The translations under genes were made by a program, and so were the position numbers. From the NCBI GenBank assembly GCA_944324395.1, contig CALUWC010000007.1:62001-126000 (forward strand): a stretch of 64,000 nucleotides of DNA. The letters run 5' to 3'. This stretch comes from Candidatus Gastranaerophilales bacterium (lineage in GTDB: Bacteria; Cyanobacteriota; Vampirovibrionia; Gastranaerophilales; Gastranaerophilaceae). The stretch's first letter is position 1. Each line of letters begins with the position of its first letter. Below, piece by piece: positions 63,283 through 64,000 of this stretch. Below the pieces are notes generated by a model. The model worked only from the letters and a program-made list of their open reading frames with translations. It searched no databases and was not told the DNA's origin.

Positions 63283-63861
63283 TTATGCAGCACCTGTATA
63301 GTTTGGAGCCAGATTCTTGGCATCTGCCTGTTCCATCTTCTTGCAAGCTTCGTAATCTGCTTGAGCAATCTGTATTTGAGATTCCAGAGAATCTTTTTCT
63401 GTTTGCAAGGAATCTTCTTCCATTTTTAATGGTTCCAACAACATATCGTTCAGATTTTCGCAATATTCTTCAATCTGTTGTTTTTGCATTGCAATAGCCA
63501 TTTCGTTATTCATCTTGAATTGATTTTGAAGATTTTGGAATTCACCGAATTTTAATTTTTCATCATCAGTTAAACCTGTACCATTATTCAATCCGCCATA
63601 ACCCATAAATTTATTAAATAAAGATTGATCAATGCCCATTTGGTTCATTATCATACCTGGCATAAGCTGATTAGCCATGCTGGATTGCATAGTCAAAGAA
63701 TTCAAGGCATATTTTTTCTGAGTTTCAATCATTTTACTAGTCGTTTCAATCTGACGTGTTGCACGTCTCAATCTAGATTGGACGCGCATCATCTTGGCTT
63801 GGAGTTGTCGTACCCTCCTGCCTGCAGCCAATTTTCCAAATGCGCCTAATAAGAAACCCAT
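63283..63861 (-). CDS. Lineage-type helical protein ('MGFLLGAFGKLAAG' type)
   Basis: About 192 residues from ATG 63861: 'MGFLLGAFGKLAAGRRVRQL', then an Arg-rich helix ('KMMRVQSRLRRATRQIETTS'), a Met/Gln/Asn-rich middle and a C-terminal acidic coiled coil ('EEDSLQTEKDSLESQIQIAQ') ending 'NYTGAA'. Its C-terminal 'LQTE..SLES' stretch resembles 'LQTEYESIKS' of the large protein at 50267, so the two may be distant relatives. Starts at 63921 (ATG) or 63966 (TTG) are also open; no good ribosome binding site decides it. Function unknown. Confidence 0.6.
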   Translation of the reverse strand: MGFLLGAFGKLAAGRRVRQLQAKMMRVQSRLRRATRQIETTSKMIETQKKYALNSLTMQSSMANQLMPGMIMNQMGIDQSLFNKFMGYGGLNNGTGLTDDEKLKFGEFQNLQNQFKMNNEMAIAMQKQQIEEYCENLNDMLLEPLKMEEDSLQTEKDSLESQIQIAQADYEACKKMEQADAKNLAPNYTGAA

Positions 63862-64000
63862 TGTTCTAGTATCCTTGTGTTTAGTGTCCTCGTAATTATA
63901 TAAAGTATTTGTTTTGCTCATAATTGCGTTTTTTGCCTTTTTTTGTAAAGAAATGTTACAAATCAAGTAAATAAAATAGTATATACTTTTTATATAAAGC

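Noticed and set aside
63176-63463. Small minus-strand frames over the 63.2-63.4 kb terminator region
   Set aside because: They cross a strong terminator and the end of the 63283 gene in another frame, without ribosome binding site.

Overview
The window looks like a chromosomal segment of a gut Melainabacteria-type organism (Vampirovibrionia, probably Candidatus Gastranaerophilales). This is inference, from four things: low GC; diderm-type genes (RND efflux, DAP-type MurE, AMIN-type amidase); cyanobacterium-like proteins (DUF3326, a Tic20-like membrane protein, an Rne/Rng ribonuclease next to a radical-SAM gene); and lineage-style N-termini such as 'MRITSVQNYNF...TFTG'. No rRNA, prophage, IS element or CRISPR array is visible.

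Layout. 1-4.0 kb: RND efflux permease (cut by the window edge) and its membrane fusion protein. 4.1-16.4 kb: cell-wall block (rdgB, uppS, ilvD, a NagA-like deacetylase, murE, a class B PBP, two amidases flanking DUF3326 and murI). 16.5-19.8 kb: tRNA-Arg, a small gene broken by a 10-bp tandem duplication, a calpain-like protein and an AAA+ ATPase. 19.8-27 kb: L-serine dehydratase, two small membrane proteins, RNase E/G, a radical-SAM/DUF2344 fusion and two small unknowns. 27-31 kb: a Gly-rich protein, YajQ, a soluble stand-alone homologue of the FlhA/SctV cytoplasmic domain, and a CHASE2 adenylate cyclase. 31-44.7 kb: a co-directional run of KDPG aldolase, KDG kinase, CsaB and a surface-glycan island (GT-B-like proteins, a nucleotidyltransferase-kinase fusion, HAD phosphatase, phosphomannose isomerase, pentulose epimerase, two Fe-S redox proteins and a GT2). 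44.7-50.1 kb: flavoprotein, tRNA-Leu, patatin, HEAT-like protein, trxB and pgi. 50.3-55.1 kb: lineage-type surface or secreted proteins and wecB. 55.3-60.1 kb: glutaredoxin, a hybrid-cluster-protein homologue that has lost its cluster ligands, and a convergent restriction-modification pair. 60.2-64 kb: rpsG and rpsL with a GC-rich leader, Tic20-like, TPR, and another lineage-type helical protein.

How the genes fit together. Much of the window serves the envelope: peptidoglycan precursors (uppS, murE, murI), their polymerisation and cleavage (PBP, amidases), wall-polysaccharide pyruvylation (csaB), UDP-GlcNAc epimerisation (wecB) and a glycan island that appears to make and activate its own sugar phosphate. 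Central metabolism is represented by pgi, eda/kdgK, sdaAA/sdaAB and ilvD.

The most unusual items are the metal-ligand-less HCP homologue behind a glutaredoxin, the orphan FlhA-C protein, the restriction-modification pair placed where the usual str operon would continue to fusA, the 10-bp duplication that shifts frame, and three genes whose -10 box lies exactly 7 nt before the ATG, which suggests leaderless mRNAs.
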